This document shows positions 32,616-41,124 of a stretch of DNA of 46,775 bases, in pieces (the first letter of the stretch is position 1; every line of letters starts with the position of its first letter). The stretch is from Phocaeicola intestinalis. Its GTDB lineage: Bacteria > Bacteroidota > Bacteroidia > Bacteroidales > Bacteroidaceae. The notes below the pieces were generated by a model, which had not been told where the DNA came from, searched no databases, and saw only the letters and a list, made by a program, of their open reading frames with translations. The stretch covers positions 9,594-56,368 of the forward strand of contig NZ_JACSPP010000020.1 of the NCBI RefSeq assembly GCF_014837065.1. Direction: 5' to 3'. The position numbers and the translations under genes were made by a program.

Positions 32616-34133
32616 ATGAAGAAAATATATCCGAAAGAATGGTTGGAATTGCATCCTTATCAAATTGTGGACGAAGTAGACCGCTATTACACCGATGTAG
32701 CCAATCAGATTTACCAAGTACTGAACACGCCTTTAGCAGACGGAATGTTTGAGGAGAAGGATGCCCGCTATTTTAGCCTTTGCCTGACAGCCTGGTTTGA
32801 GGATGTCATCAGCCAAGTAGGAATTTGGACTACTTTTACAGCAGCGTGTAAGAAACGTTACGGGAACTGGCTTCCCTTTTATCCGCTGGATGAAAATTAT
32901 TACCCCGATGAAATTAATGTCGAAGACATACGCTTTCTGTTATGGCATCATATACAGTTCTCTTCCCGGGATGAAGGACGTATTATTAATCCCGAAAATC
33001 CAGTGATAGAACTTTTTGCGAATGAACTTTACTGCATATTGGATGAGATTTATGAAACGGCACCCGAAAATGAACGGCTTTGGCAATTTATGCATCCCAA
33101 GGGAAAAGGAGGATTGAACAGTTTCGAGAAGTATCGTTTAGTATTGCAATGGTTTCATTATGACTCTTATTTCAATATCGAAAACCAAAAGCAATATGAG
33201 GATGAATTAGAAGAAACAACAAGCGATTTAAGCGAGGATTGGCAAGGGAAGAAGAACTTGCTCGTATATAACACCTATACAGCCTTGATGTTGCAAGGGC
33301 GCAGAGACCTTTTATCCTTGACATCTTGCGAATGGCTGGCATTGTGGGCTGAACAGAACAACGGTCCGCAAGAATGGCGTTCGACAAAGGAGTATATAGA
33401 AAGTTTCTTCTTGCTTACAGGGGAAGATGACGGTTTCTTGTATTTACAGGACTTATGCGGTAGGGATGAAGTGTATCGAGTTACTAAGGATTCTTTCGAC
33501 TTAAGTTCTATCAAAGAAAGGCAAGTGGGTGAATCAGTTGCTCTCTGCACCTTGCTGCATTATGGAAAAGTGTGGAATCAAATAGGTATAATGAGTCTGT
33601 TGCCGTCATTGAATAATGACATAAAGCAAGCTGTAGAAAGCCTGCGTGACAAAAAAGAACATCGGAACGAAAAGGCTGTGTATGAAGACTTCATACGGGC
33701 AACCGGCGGAAAGCCTTTTTATTTCTGCAAATCCCGGCAGGAAATGATTGACTTCCTGACTCATGAGATGAAATACCGTACGGCTGAAGGATTGAAGTTG
33801 CCTTCAATAAGAGCAAAGCATGGATTGATCTTGATGGCAAGTCCTCGAACCGGGCTGTACATACAAACCCAGTTATGCGAATGTGTCAAGTCGCCCGACA
33901 ATCCGTTTTACGATGCAAAAGCCGCTGCTCAAAAAGCGCTTTCTTTCTTACTTAGCCCGGACGTGATTCCATACGACTTGAGTTGCATGTTGCAAGACAG
34001 GGGCATGCTACCGGATGCGATGCTGAACAGCTTGAAAGGAGAAGAGTACGGACGGAAATTCTTACAACAAAACGCGCACTTTCTGACAGATTATTTCTTC
34101 CACCGTTGCCGGGAGAAAGATTATGATGCATAA
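32616..34133 (+). CDS. Uncharacterised protein, DUF3843-like, 505 aa
   Basis: Soluble, largely helical, rich in aromatic residues. It starts MKKIYPKEWLELHPYQ, a pattern I associate with the Bacteroidetes family DUF3843 (from memory). No signal peptide, membrane span or catalytic motif is visible. The imperfect box TACTTTCG lies about 50 bp upstream (32556-32563), so it is probably transcribed alone. It ends at a long hairpin facing thiL. Function unknown. Confidence 0.6.
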   Translation: MKKIYPKEWLELHPYQIVDEVDRYYTDVANQIYQVLNTPLADGMFEEKDARYFSLCLTAWFEDVISQVGIWTTFTAACKKRYGNWLPFYPLDENYYPDEINVEDIRFLLWHHIQFSSRDEGRIINPENPVIELFANELYCILDEIYETAPENERLWQFMHPKGKGGLNSFEKYRLVLQWFHYDSYFNIENQKQYEDELEETTSDLSEDWQGKKNLLVYNTYTALMLQGRRDLLSLTSCEWLALWAEQNNGPQEWRSTKEYIESFFLLTGEDDGFLYLQDLCGRDEVYRVTKDSFDLSSIKERQVGESVALCTLLHYGKVWNQIGIMSLLPSLNNDIKQAVESLRDKKEHRNEKAVYEDFIRATGGKPFYFCKSRQEMIDFLTHEMKYRTAEGLKLPSIRAKHGLILMASPRTGLYIQTQLCECVKSPDNPFYDAKAAAQKALSFLLSPDVIPYDLSCMLQDRGMLPDAMLNSLKGEEYGRKFLQQNAHFLTDYFFHRCREKDYDA

Positions 34134-34144
34134 TTTAAGCATTC

Positions 34145-34222
34145 TATTCACCACAGAGGACGCAGAGGCACACAGAGTATTTAAATTTTTCTCTGTGGTA
34201 CTCTGTGCCCTCTGTAGTGAAT
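34145..34222. repeat. Long palindrome of CACAGAGG-type units
   Basis: Tandem CACAGAGG/CGCAGAGG/CACAGAG units are mirrored by CTCTGTGG/CTCTGTGCC/CTCTGTAGTG across a short AT-rich loop. It lies between converging genes (DUF3843-like and thiL) and could act as a bidirectional terminator. A related copy is at 39435-39505. Confidence 0.7.
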
Positions 34223-34239
34223 AATGCTATTTCTATATC

Positions 34240-35274
34240 TTACTTCAGCGGATTCCAGCCTTGGGCTTTCAGTTCCAGTTCGGTTCCGTCGCGCGTAAGC
34301 AAGGCACAGCCTAAGTCGGGCTTGGTGATGTAGCCGATGACTTTCACGCCTGCAATCTGCTCTACTTGCTCGTGTGCCGTGAGGGGGACGGTGAAGAGCA
34401 GCTCGTAATCTTCGCCTCCATTCAATGCACAGGTAGAAAGGTTCATGTTGAACTCCTCTGCCATGACGGCGGTCTGGTAATCTATCGGGATGCGCTCCTC
34501 GTAAACTCGGCATCCTACCTTGCTTTGCGTACAGATATGCAACAATTCAGAAGAAAGTCCGTCGGAAATGTCCATCATTGCCGTGGGCTTGATTCCGGCT
34601 TTTGCCAGGCTTTCGATAATGTCGCGCCGTGCTTCCGGTTTCAGGAAACGTTCCAACAGGTATTCTTTTCCGGCAAAGTCAGGCTGCACATCCTTTTCTC
34701 CTTGGAACACGGCTTTCTCACGTTCCAATAACTGAAGTCCCATGTAAGCGGCTCCCAAGTCACCCGATACGCAAATCAGGTCGGTTTCTTTCGCACCGTT
34801 GCGGTACACAACCTGGTCTTTTGCCGCCTCGCCGATGCAGGTGATAGAAATGGCAAGGCCTGTGACCGAAGAAGTGGTATCACCTCCCACGATGTCCACA
34901 TGGTGTTGCCGGCACGCCAGCTTCACCCCGTCGTAGAAGTCTTCGAGGTCCTCTATGCAGAAGCGTTTCGATACGGCAAGCGATACGGTAATCTGCTTCG
35001 GCATGCCGTTCATGGCATAGATATCCGAGAAGTTCACCATGGCCGACTTGTACCCCAAGTGTTTCAGCGGGGTATATACCAGGTCGAAATGTACGCCTTC
35101 CATCAGCAGGTCGGTAGTAACCAATACCTGTTTATCCGGATAGGAGAGTACGGCGGCGTCATCGCCTACGCCGTACACCGACTCCTTGTTCTCCAATTTA
35201 ATGTCTTCCGTCAGACGCTTGATTAAGCCAAATTCGCCGAGCGTCGCTATTTCGGTTCTGTTCCCTTCGTGCAT
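34240..35274 (-). CDS. thiL: Thiamine-monophosphate kinase, 344 aa
   Basis: ATP-dependent step from thiamine phosphate to thiamine pyrophosphate. The conserved metal and ATP motifs are all present in order: GVGDDAAVL, VTTDLLMEGVHFDL, GGDTTSS, CVSGDLGAAYMGL, DISDGLSSEL and NGGEDYELLF. Length is standard. It starts 3 bp after the phosphorylase stop, the last gene of the lpxK run. Confidence 0.95.
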   Translation of the reverse strand: MHEGNRTEIATLGEFGLIKRLTEDIKLENKESVYGVGDDAAVLSYPDKQVLVTTDLLMEGVHFDLVYTPLKHLGYKSAMVNFSDIYAMNGMPKQITVSLAVSKRFCIEDLEDFYDGVKLACRQHHVDIVGGDTTSSVTGLAISITCIGEAAKDQVVYRNGAKETDLICVSGDLGAAYMGLQLLEREKAVFQGEKDVQPDFAGKEYLLERFLKPEARRDIIESLAKAGIKPTAMMDISDGLSSELLHICTQSKVGCRVYEERIPIDYQTAVMAEEFNMNLSTCALNGGEDYELLFTVPLTAHEQVEQIAGVKVIGYITKPDLGCALLTRDGTELELKAQGWNPLK

Positions 35275-35277
35275 GGC

Positions 35278-36087
35278 TTACGCTCTGTTTATCAGTTCTC
35301 TCATAATAGTGGTCATGCGCGGCTGTGCGGCATCGGCTGCCTTTTGCACTTCTTCGTGCGATACTTCCACGATTTTACCTTCTACGCCTAAGTCGGTGAT
35401 GACCGATACACCAAACACCTTAATGCCGCAATGGTTTGCCACGATGACCTCGGGCACGGTCGACATACCTACCGCATCACCGCCCAAGATATGAAACATC
35501 TTGTATTCTGCCGGCGTTTCGAATGTCGGGCCTTGTGTGCCTACGTATACGCCTTGCTGTACCTTGATGCCTTTTTCCTTGGCGATTTCCAATGCCTTGG
35601 CGATTAATTCCTTCGAATAAGCCTCGCTCATGTCCGGGAAGCGGGGACCGTAATCGATGTTCTTTCCACGCAACGGATGTTCGGGGAAGAGGTTGATGTG
35701 GTCGGTGATAATCATCAGGTCGCCTATCTCGAAATCAGGGTTCATGCCTCCGGCTGCGTTTGATACAAAGAGAGTCTTGATGCCCAACTCACGCATCACG
35801 CGTACCGGGAAAGTCACCTGCTGCATCGAGTAGCCTTCGTAGAAGTGGAAACGCCCTTGCATCGCCAGGATGTCTTTCCCACCCAACTTGCCGAATATCA
35901 GCTTACCGCTATGTCCTTCTACGGTTGAAAGGGGAAAGTTGGGGATATCTTTGTAACTTATTTCATATTTATCGGTTATCTCATGTACTAAACTTCCCAA
36001 ACCGGTTCCCAAGATAATGGCGGTTTCGGGATGAGTTTGCATTTTAGCCTTCAGAAAGGCTGCTGTTTCTTGTATTTTTTCTAACAT
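35278..36087 (-). CDS. Purine-nucleoside phosphorylase (trimeric PNP-I type), 269 aa
   Basis: Phosphorolysis of purine nucleosides for salvage. ILGTGLGSLVHEI, GHSGKLIFG and MQGRFHFYEGYSM (phosphate and substrate contacts) lead to VSNAAGGMNP and GDAVGMSTVPEVIVA. The late Asn and neighbouring residues fit a 6-oxopurine (inosine/guanosine) enzyme. It overlaps lpxK by 44 nt. Confidence 0.93.
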   Translation of the reverse strand: MLEKIQETAAFLKAKMQTHPETAIILGTGLGSLVHEITDKYEISYKDIPNFPLSTVEGHSGKLIFGKLGGKDILAMQGRFHFYEGYSMQQVTFPVRVMRELGIKTLFVSNAAGGMNPDFEIGDLMIITDHINLFPEHPLRGKNIDYGPRFPDMSEAYSKELIAKALEIAKEKGIKVQQGVYVGTQGPTFETPAEYKMFHILGGDAVGMSTVPEVIVANHCGIKVFGVSVITDLGVEGKIVEVSHEEVQKAADAAQPRMTTIMRELINRA

Positions 36088-37159
36088 ATTCTATGATGTT
36101 TTGGTTGAACATTTCTTTTTCTTCTTCATCGAGGAACTCTACCGTAATAGGCAGCACATATATATAAGGTATCAGGTCCTTGTCCATATCAGGGTGTCCG
36201 ATGAGCCTGGCTGCATCTTTTTCGGTCGTGACGATGAACCGCTTTTTTTCCGGCAATTTCCCGAATCTGTCTTTGATGCATTGTATATCGGAAGCATCGA
36301 AGGCGTGATGGTCGGGAAAAGTAAGCGGAACGATATGCGGACTGTATTCCGACAGTTTTTTTATGAGAGGGGCAGGCGAAGCGATACCCGTAAGGAGCAA
36401 GATGTACTCATCCGTCCGGACGCTTTCAAGGTTACGTTCGGGTGCCTCTACAAACAAAGGCTGGAGTTTCCCGTATGCCAAGGTCGTGAAAAACAACTCT
36501 TGTCGGGGGAGTGGCGCCAGTTCTTTCCGTATGGCATTCCGGATATCTGTATCCAGACCGGGTGGACATTTGGTGACTATCAGAATGTCTGCCCGTACTT
36601 TCCCGCTTACCGGTTCGCGCAAACGCCCGGCAGGGAGTAAAGCATCGCGCGTAATCAGGCGATGATAATCGATAAGCAGAATGGTGACGCCTGCATTCAC
36701 ATACCGATGCTGGAAAGCATCATCCAAGAGGATAACCCGTGTACCGGGTGCCGTATGTCCATCAGTCAGCAGGCGGATTCCATGACACCGGTCGCGGTCT
36801 ACCGCTACGTAGATGTCCGGAAACTTGTGCAACATCTGGTAAGGTTCATCACCTATCTCCTCAATGGGCGTTTCCGGATTCCCTAACACAAATCCTTTCG
36901 ATTTCCGTTTGTATCCCCGGCTCAATACAGCTACTTGCCATTCCCTGTGTAACAAGCGTATCAGGTATTCAGTGTGTGGGGTTTTGCCTGTGCCTCCCAC
37001 CGTGAGGTTCCCGATGCAGATAACCGGTACGGAAAACGTGTGCGAATGCAGCACGCCTCTATTGAATAAGGAGTTGCGCAAACGCACTCCCACTCCGTAT
37101 AGCCAAGCTAGGGGCAGCAGGCTGCGGTATATCTGTATGTCGTTCGGCTTGTTATGCAT
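36044..37159 (-). CDS. lpxK: Tetraacyldisaccharide 4'-kinase, 371 aa
   Basis: Adds the 4'-phosphate to lipid A precursor at the inner membrane. The P-loop NLTVGGTGKTPHTEYL follows an N-terminal hydrophobic region. RGYKRKSKGFVLG, GDEPYQML and LDDAFQHRYV are family motifs. Length is a little above the 330-aa E. coli enzyme. The gene normally sits behind sppA in Bacteroides; here a MITE and repeats separate them by 385 bp. No convincing promoter is visible in the gap. Confidence 0.93.
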   Translation of the reverse strand: MHNKPNDIQIYRSLLPLAWLYGVGVRLRNSLFNRGVLHSHTFSVPVICIGNLTVGGTGKTPHTEYLIRLLHREWQVAVLSRGYKRKSKGFVLGNPETPIEEIGDEPYQMLHKFPDIYVAVDRDRCHGIRLLTDGHTAPGTRVILLDDAFQHRYVNAGVTILLIDYHRLITRDALLPAGRLREPVSGKVRADILIVTKCPPGLDTDIRNAIRKELAPLPRQELFFTTLAYGKLQPLFVEAPERNLESVRTDEYILLLTGIASPAPLIKKLSEYSPHIVPLTFPDHHAFDASDIQCIKDRFGKLPEKKRFIVTTEKDAARLIGHPDMDKDLIPYIYVLPITVEFLDEEEKEMFNQNIIEYVRKNTRNSSLSEG

Positions 37160-37180
37160 ATTTTTAGTTGACTAATGTGA

Positions 37181-37540
37181 ATCAGGAGTTAGAAGTTGTT
37201 TTGAATTTCTCCAAAAAGTTTTTCTTGGCTTGATGTATCCGTTTTCGTGTGTGCTTTGGGCGATTTTTTGGTCCTTTTCGCTCCTGTTCTTCGTCAGATA
37301 GCCCGCTATCTTCCTCATCACAGAAGCAAAAATGCCTCAAAAACTCATCCCAAATCATCGCACGATAAATTCAAAACAGCTTCTTAAACGTAGTTATGTT
37401 TCACAGGAGTTATCACTTCGTTCAGGAGTTAAAAGCAATAGCCTTGCTTCTGAAAGTGGTGCAAAAGGTATGGGTTTCTAACTCCCAGCCTGCCAAGCGG
37501 GCGATAACTACCTATAACTCCCTTTTAACTCCTGATTGGC
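37181..37540. repeat. AGGAGTTA-based inverted repeats between sppA and lpxK
   Basis: AATCAGGAGTTA (37181-37192) is mirrored by TAACTCCTGATT (37528-37539). Further AGGAGTTA units occur at 37405 and 37424, and mirrored units near 37515-37530. The MITE has inserted after the first unit. Without the MITE this would be a long imperfect hairpin. No gene lies in 37160-37544. Confidence 0.6.
37193..37383 (-). mobile_element. MITE copy 4 (191 bp)
   Basis: Ends GAAGTTGTTTTGAATTT (one change) and AAATTCAAAACAGCTTC; target duplication TTA at 37190-37192 and 37384-37386. It lies in the sppA-lpxK gap, inside a palindromic repeat. The internal frame (MIWDEFLRHF...) stops a few codons after the end. Confidence 0.93.
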
Positions 37541-37544
37541 ATGA

Positions 37545-39308
37545 CTAATTAATTGTCAATATAAAAGGCATGCGTGCCTGGATGTGGTCTGCATTCTTGA
37601 GGTTCTTCACGATGCGGAACGGTTCGTACCATTCGCCCAATTGCTCTTTCAGCCCGGCGGACAGATAGTGGTCTGTTGTCGAATTGAGCAGGCTAAGGAA
37701 GAATTCCTCTTGTTTGGGATAGTCCATTACGGTGTATTCCGTTATCTCTGCACGCTCGGCGGCAATGGCTATGGCACGGTCAATGCCGCCCAGTTCGTCT
37801 ACCAGCTTCAGGTCTTTTGCCATTTCGCCTGTCCATACACGGCCTTCGGCTATTTTCTTGATGTCTTCTACCGGCATCTTGCGTCCGTCGGCGCATCGTT
37901 TGGTAAAGAGTTCATAGCCTTTGTTCACCATTCCCTGTACCAGATTTTTTTCTTCTTCGGTAAACGGACGGCTGATATCGCCCAGGTCGGCAAGCCGGTT
38001 GGATTTCACTACATCAAAATGGATGCCCAACTTGTCGTTCAGCAACTTCTGCGCATTCGGTATCATACCGAAGATACCGATAGAGCCGGTCAGTGTAGTA
38101 GGTTGGGCTACAATCCAGTCGGCTGCACACGAGATGTAATAACCGCCCGAAGCCGCATAGTCGCCCATTGACACAATGACCGGTTTCTTTTCTTTCAGCA
38201 AGGACACCTCACGCCATATCTGTTCCGAACCGTATGCGCTTCCGCCCGGTGAATTGACACGCAATACTACGGCTTTCACGTTTTCGTCTTCGCGCAGTCG
38301 GCGCAGATCGTTTATCATCTGTTCCGAGTTGATACCTTCGTCCGAAGCCAGTGCGCCGTCACCTATCTCGCCGGCAGCATAATATACCGCCAGAATGTTT
38401 CCACTCTTGTCTTTCGGTATGTTGCGCTGTACATTCACCATATCTTCTACGTAAAGGGTGTTCAGGTTGTCGTCCTCATCAGTCTCGGTCAGTTGCTTCA
38501 GATAGGCAAGCATTCCGTCCTTGTACAGCAGTGTGTCTGCCAGTCCTGTCTGGATGTACGCTTCGGCAGGCTGGAAATCCATGTTTCGGTCGGCAAGTGC
38601 ATTGAGTGTATCGGCAGGGATGCCGCGCGATTCGGATACATTTTTCACCATCTGTCCCCAGATAGAGTTGACAAATGCCTGTGTCTGCTCGCGGTTTGCC
38701 GGACTCATTTCGGTGGATGTGTAAGGTTCTACCGCCGATTTGTAAGTTCCTACACGAAAGATTTGCATCTCTACGCCCACTTTGTCAAGCAAGTCTTTCA
38801 GGAACATTGATTGTGCAGCCAGTCCGTGCCAGGCAAGGCTGCCTTGCGGATTTACAGCCACTTTGTCTGCTACGCTTGCCAGGTAATATGTGCTTTGGCT
38901 GTAGTTGCCTCCGTATGCCACAACAAATTTTCCGCTTTCCTTAAAGTCGAGCAGGGCATTACGTATTTCCTGAAGCGAGGCACTTGAGCAGACAAAGGCT
39001 TCGGCATTGAGGCAGATACCTTTTATCTTTTCGTGTTCTTTTGCTTTGTGGATGGAATTGAGAATGTCGTTCAGTCCATAGGTCGTAAACTTGTCACCTA
39101 AGAGCTGGTTCATAGGATTCGATTGGCTGCGTTCGGCCACATTTCCACTGAGGTTGATTACGAATACCGAATTGTCTTTCACCGTGGTTTCTGTTCCCGA
39201 TGATGCCACCATGCCGGCAATGCTTGCAATGCCGATAATGGTAAAGATGGCTCCCACGATACACAGACCGATAACGGTAGCCAGCAAGTACTTTAAGAAA
39301 TCTTTCAT
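37545..39308 (-). CDS. sppA: Signal peptide peptidase SppA, 67-kDa type, 587 aa
   Basis: One N-terminal membrane span (YLLATVIGLCIVGAIFTIIGIASI) anchors two tandem S49 domains. The catalytic dyad is visible: Lys190 in GTYKSAVEPYTS (first domain) and Ser387 in DYAASGGYYIS (second domain), at the positions expected from E. coli SppA. It degrades leftover signal peptides in the membrane. The start at 39308 (MKDFLKYLL) was chosen because the upstream frame to 39371 runs through the promoter. Confidence 0.95.
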   Translation of the reverse strand: MKDFLKYLLATVIGLCIVGAIFTIIGIASIAGMVASSGTETTVKDNSVFVINLSGNVAERSQSNPMNQLLGDKFTTYGLNDILNSIHKAKEHEKIKGICLNAEAFVCSSASLQEIRNALLDFKESGKFVVAYGGNYSQSTYYLASVADKVAVNPQGSLAWHGLAAQSMFLKDLLDKVGVEMQIFRVGTYKSAVEPYTSTEMSPANREQTQAFVNSIWGQMVKNVSESRGIPADTLNALADRNMDFQPAEAYIQTGLADTLLYKDGMLAYLKQLTETDEDDNLNTLYVEDMVNVQRNIPKDKSGNILAVYYAAGEIGDGALASDEGINSEQMINDLRRLREDENVKAVVLRVNSPGGSAYGSEQIWREVSLLKEKKPVIVSMGDYAASGGYYISCAADWIVAQPTTLTGSIGIFGMIPNAQKLLNDKLGIHFDVVKSNRLADLGDISRPFTEEEKNLVQGMVNKGYELFTKRCADGRKMPVEDIKKIAEGRVWTGEMAKDLKLVDELGGIDRAIAIAAERAEITEYTVMDYPKQEEFFLSLLNSTTDHYLSAGLKEQLGEWYEPFRIVKNLKNADHIQARMPFILTIN

Positions 39309-39341
39309 TGTCGTAATGTATTTGGTTTTGTTTCTTTTGCA

Positions 39342-39372
39342 CAAAGATAACGATTTCTGGATATTTTGCAAA
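39342..39372 (-). promoter_or_regulatory. Promoter of sppA
   Basis: Minus-strand TTTG (39369-39372), a 19-bp spacer, then TATCTTTG (39342-39349). Confidence 0.75.
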
Positions 39373-39434
39373 CCGATTTTGTCCTGTATATACTTTGCAC
39401 GGAATAAAATTGTGCATTTAGTGTAACGTAACTA

Positions 39435-39505
39435 TTTTACCACAGCGGACACAGGGTATCACAGGGAAAAATTTAAAAGCCTCTGTGTCTGCTGTGGTGA
39501 AAAAA
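39435..39505. repeat. Palindrome of CACAG-type units, second copy
   Basis: TTTTACCACAGCGGACACAGG is mirrored by CCTCTGTGTCTGCTGTGGTG around an AT-rich loop. It is related to 34145-34222. It lies between the divergent sppA and HU-HIG genes, so it is not a terminator for either. Confidence 0.65.
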
Positions 39506-39645
39506 TGCACAAACTTGTACCGCGCATGACATACATTACAGGCAAGAATACGACAGAAGAAAACATCGGCACCGCATGGCGTTTGCAGCAAACGACAAGT
39601 CTCGTGTGCGTGAAACAATTCCCTGCATAATTTTCCCTAAAATTC

Positions 39646-39676
39646 TTGACAACCGCCTTCCCAGATAGTATCTTTG
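39646..39676 (+). promoter_or_regulatory. Promoter of the HU-HIG gene at 39876
   Basis: TTG (39646-39648, in CTTGAC), a 20-bp spacer, then TATCTTTG (39669-39676). The leader is long, about 190 nt, and carries the array below. Confidence 0.75.
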
Positions 39677-39747
39677 TAAGACGCAGCCGCTTGCGGAAGT
39701 CCGCGGATATAGGTGCGCCGGCAAACGATGATAGCCCCATCCGCTGT

Positions 39748-39808
39748 AAGATTATTAATCTTCAGGCTGCAAGATTATTAATCTTACAAGCGGAAGATTA
39801 TTAATCTT
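39748..39808 (+). repeat. Three 15-bp palindromes at 23-bp period in the HU-HIG leader
   Basis: AAGATTATTAATCTT (perfect 7-bp arms around one T) occurs at 39748, 39771 and 39794, all downstream of the predicted transcription start and upstream of the start codon. Confidence 0.9.
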
Positions 39809-39875
39809 ACACCGGGCGAAGCCATCTGCGTTGAGAGAAGAAGATAATAACAACAACCTTTTAAATAATCTGAAT

Positions 39876-40325
39876 ATGATAAAGTACAGCTTAGTAATGC
39901 GCGGCGAACCCCGCCACCCGGAACGTCCGAAGCGGGCTTTCGCCTCGGCACAGTGTATCAAAACCCTCTCGCTGGAAGAAGTGGCACGGCACATCAGAGC
40001 CCACGGGTGCGCTTACAGCACGGGAGACTTCATCGCCATTACGAAGATGCTGGCGGAAGCTACCGCAAAGTTGCTGAAGGAAGGTTATCAGGTGGAACTG
40101 GATGACCTGGGCAAGTTTTACATCACCTTGGGATGCGAAGGAGTCGAAAGCATGGAAGCGTTCCAGCCCGACCGGCACATCAAAGAGGTGCGGGTAAACT
40201 GGGCGCCGGGAGAAGCTTTCGGCAACATGCGCGAAGGAGTAAACTTCGAAGAAAGCCTGAAACGGCACACGGAACGGAAGCTGCTGCGTGCCGAGCGGAA
40301 CGGCGACAGCATACTGGAACTGTAA
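39876..40325 (+). CDS. HU-HIG family DNA-binding protein, 149 aa
   Basis: HU-like domain of the Bacteroidales HU-HIG type: YSLVMRGEPRHPERPKRAFA at the N-terminus, then LSLEEVARHIRAHGCAYSTG, then LLKEGYQVELDDLGKFYITL. A charged C-terminal helix follows. There is no winged-helix domain, unlike the 208-aa relative. The start at 39876 (MIKYSLVM) matches the family N-terminus; the frame is open upstream to 39831 but adds only low-complexity Asn. Probable nucleoid-associated protein. Confidence 0.8.
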   Translation: MIKYSLVMRGEPRHPERPKRAFASAQCIKTLSLEEVARHIRAHGCAYSTGDFIAITKMLAEATAKLLKEGYQVELDDLGKFYITLGCEGVESMEAFQPDRHIKEVRVNWAPGEAFGNMREGVNFEESLKRHTERKLLRAERNGDSILEL

Positions 40326-40561
40326 TAGAAACTGTTTATACCCCTCAGGAGTAAAAAGTCAACAATTGGGTAGCATAGATATGGGCAATCTATACTATGC
40401 ATCATATAAGTACAAACATGTGCTGCAATTCGGCACATATTCTTATCTAAATTTGCCACATAATCATCCAAATAAGACAATGATAGATATAATTGGAGTG
40501 ATAACACCTGCGCAAAAGCAAAAAATAATGCAGAAATATTAGCTACTTAGCATTATTTTCG

Positions 40562-40569
40562 TACTTTTG
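40562..40569 (+). promoter_or_regulatory. -7 box of the candidate RNA
   Basis: TACTTTTG followed by the structured region. No clear -33 match was identified. Confidence 0.5.
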
Positions 40570-40575
40570 CGATTG

Positions 40576-40800
40576 AGCAGGAGAAATCCCGCTCAAGGAC
40601 ATACGGATAAAAAAGAAGCGTTATGCACATCTTGTAAATCGAAAACCTAGGAAATTTTCAGATGAACACAAGAAGAAGGCATAGTGGTTCTCACGCTATA
40701 GCGTGGGCTGCTATCACTCCACTCTTGTGTTAAGGTTTTCCTAGGACCTTCGATTTACAGTGGACATTGCAGTTCCACGCTTGAACCAAATGTTGCAATT
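40576..40800 (+). ncRNA. Candidate structured non-coding RNA
   Basis: A 5' hairpin TTGAGC(A)GGA-GAAA-TCC(C)GCTCAA has a GNRA loop. A long-range stem follows: TGTAAATCGAA (about 40634-40644) with TTCGATTTACA (40749-40759), CCTAGGAAA with TTTCCTAGG, and ACACAAGA with TCTTGTGT. The arms enclose the palindrome CACGCTATAGCGTG. No reading frame fits. The long rod with internal bulges resembles 6S-type RNAs, but I cannot assign a family. Confidence 0.5.
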
Positions 40801-40826
40801 TAATCACCTGAGTATCAAATATTAGT

Positions 40827-40868
40827 ATAGGGAATTATATAGTTATGATACCATATAGTTCCCTATAA
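40827..40868 (+). terminator. Hairpin downstream of the candidate RNA
   Basis: TATAGGGAA...TATA is mirrored by TATA...TTCCCTATA around a short loop. Possible 3' end of the RNA; no U-tract. Confidence 0.4.
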
Positions 40869-40882
40869 TTGTAAGTATTAAC

Positions 40883-40972
40883 CTATTTTTTCTGTGCGAC
40901 TTCAATTGCATCGTGTTTTAATTCGTTTTCATCCTCTACCGCATCTAATACTTTGTCTGCTAATGTATTTGT
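40883..40972 (-). pseudogene. Possible 3' end of a lost gene
   Basis: The minus strand encodes TNTLADKVLDAVEDENEL, then KHDAIEVAQKK and a stop. The composition is like a real helical C-terminus, but no start or upstream coding sequence is found. Family unknown; may be chance. Confidence 0.25.
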
Positions 40973-41010
40973 GCAACAAATCCGCAGTGGTTGTGCAACG
41001 CCGCAGTAGA
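40969..41010. repeat. Two-unit 22-bp repeat upstream of the first DUF3592 gene
   Basis: TTGTGCAAC at 40969 and 40991 (period 22), each followed by CCGCAGT. GTTGTGCAAC in the second unit is a near-palindrome. It lies upstream of a TATTTTTG box (41090-41097). Confidence 0.5.
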
Positions 41011-41124
41011 AAAGTACCGTCCCGGATTGTTTTTTTGCGCCTTTTATCGGAATTCACGGCATTGTAACCGGAATGAAATGACCGGACGCTATTTTTGTTA
41101 TCAAATTCATAAATTGTCCGTGTT

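Noticed and set aside
40381..40542. 53-codon frame after the second HU-HIG gene
   Set aside because: No recognisable motif, no promoter or ribosome-binding support, and low-complexity composition.
40576..40800. Retron msr-msd RNA
   Set aside because: There is inverted pairing, but no reverse transcriptase gene is adjacent or anywhere in the window.
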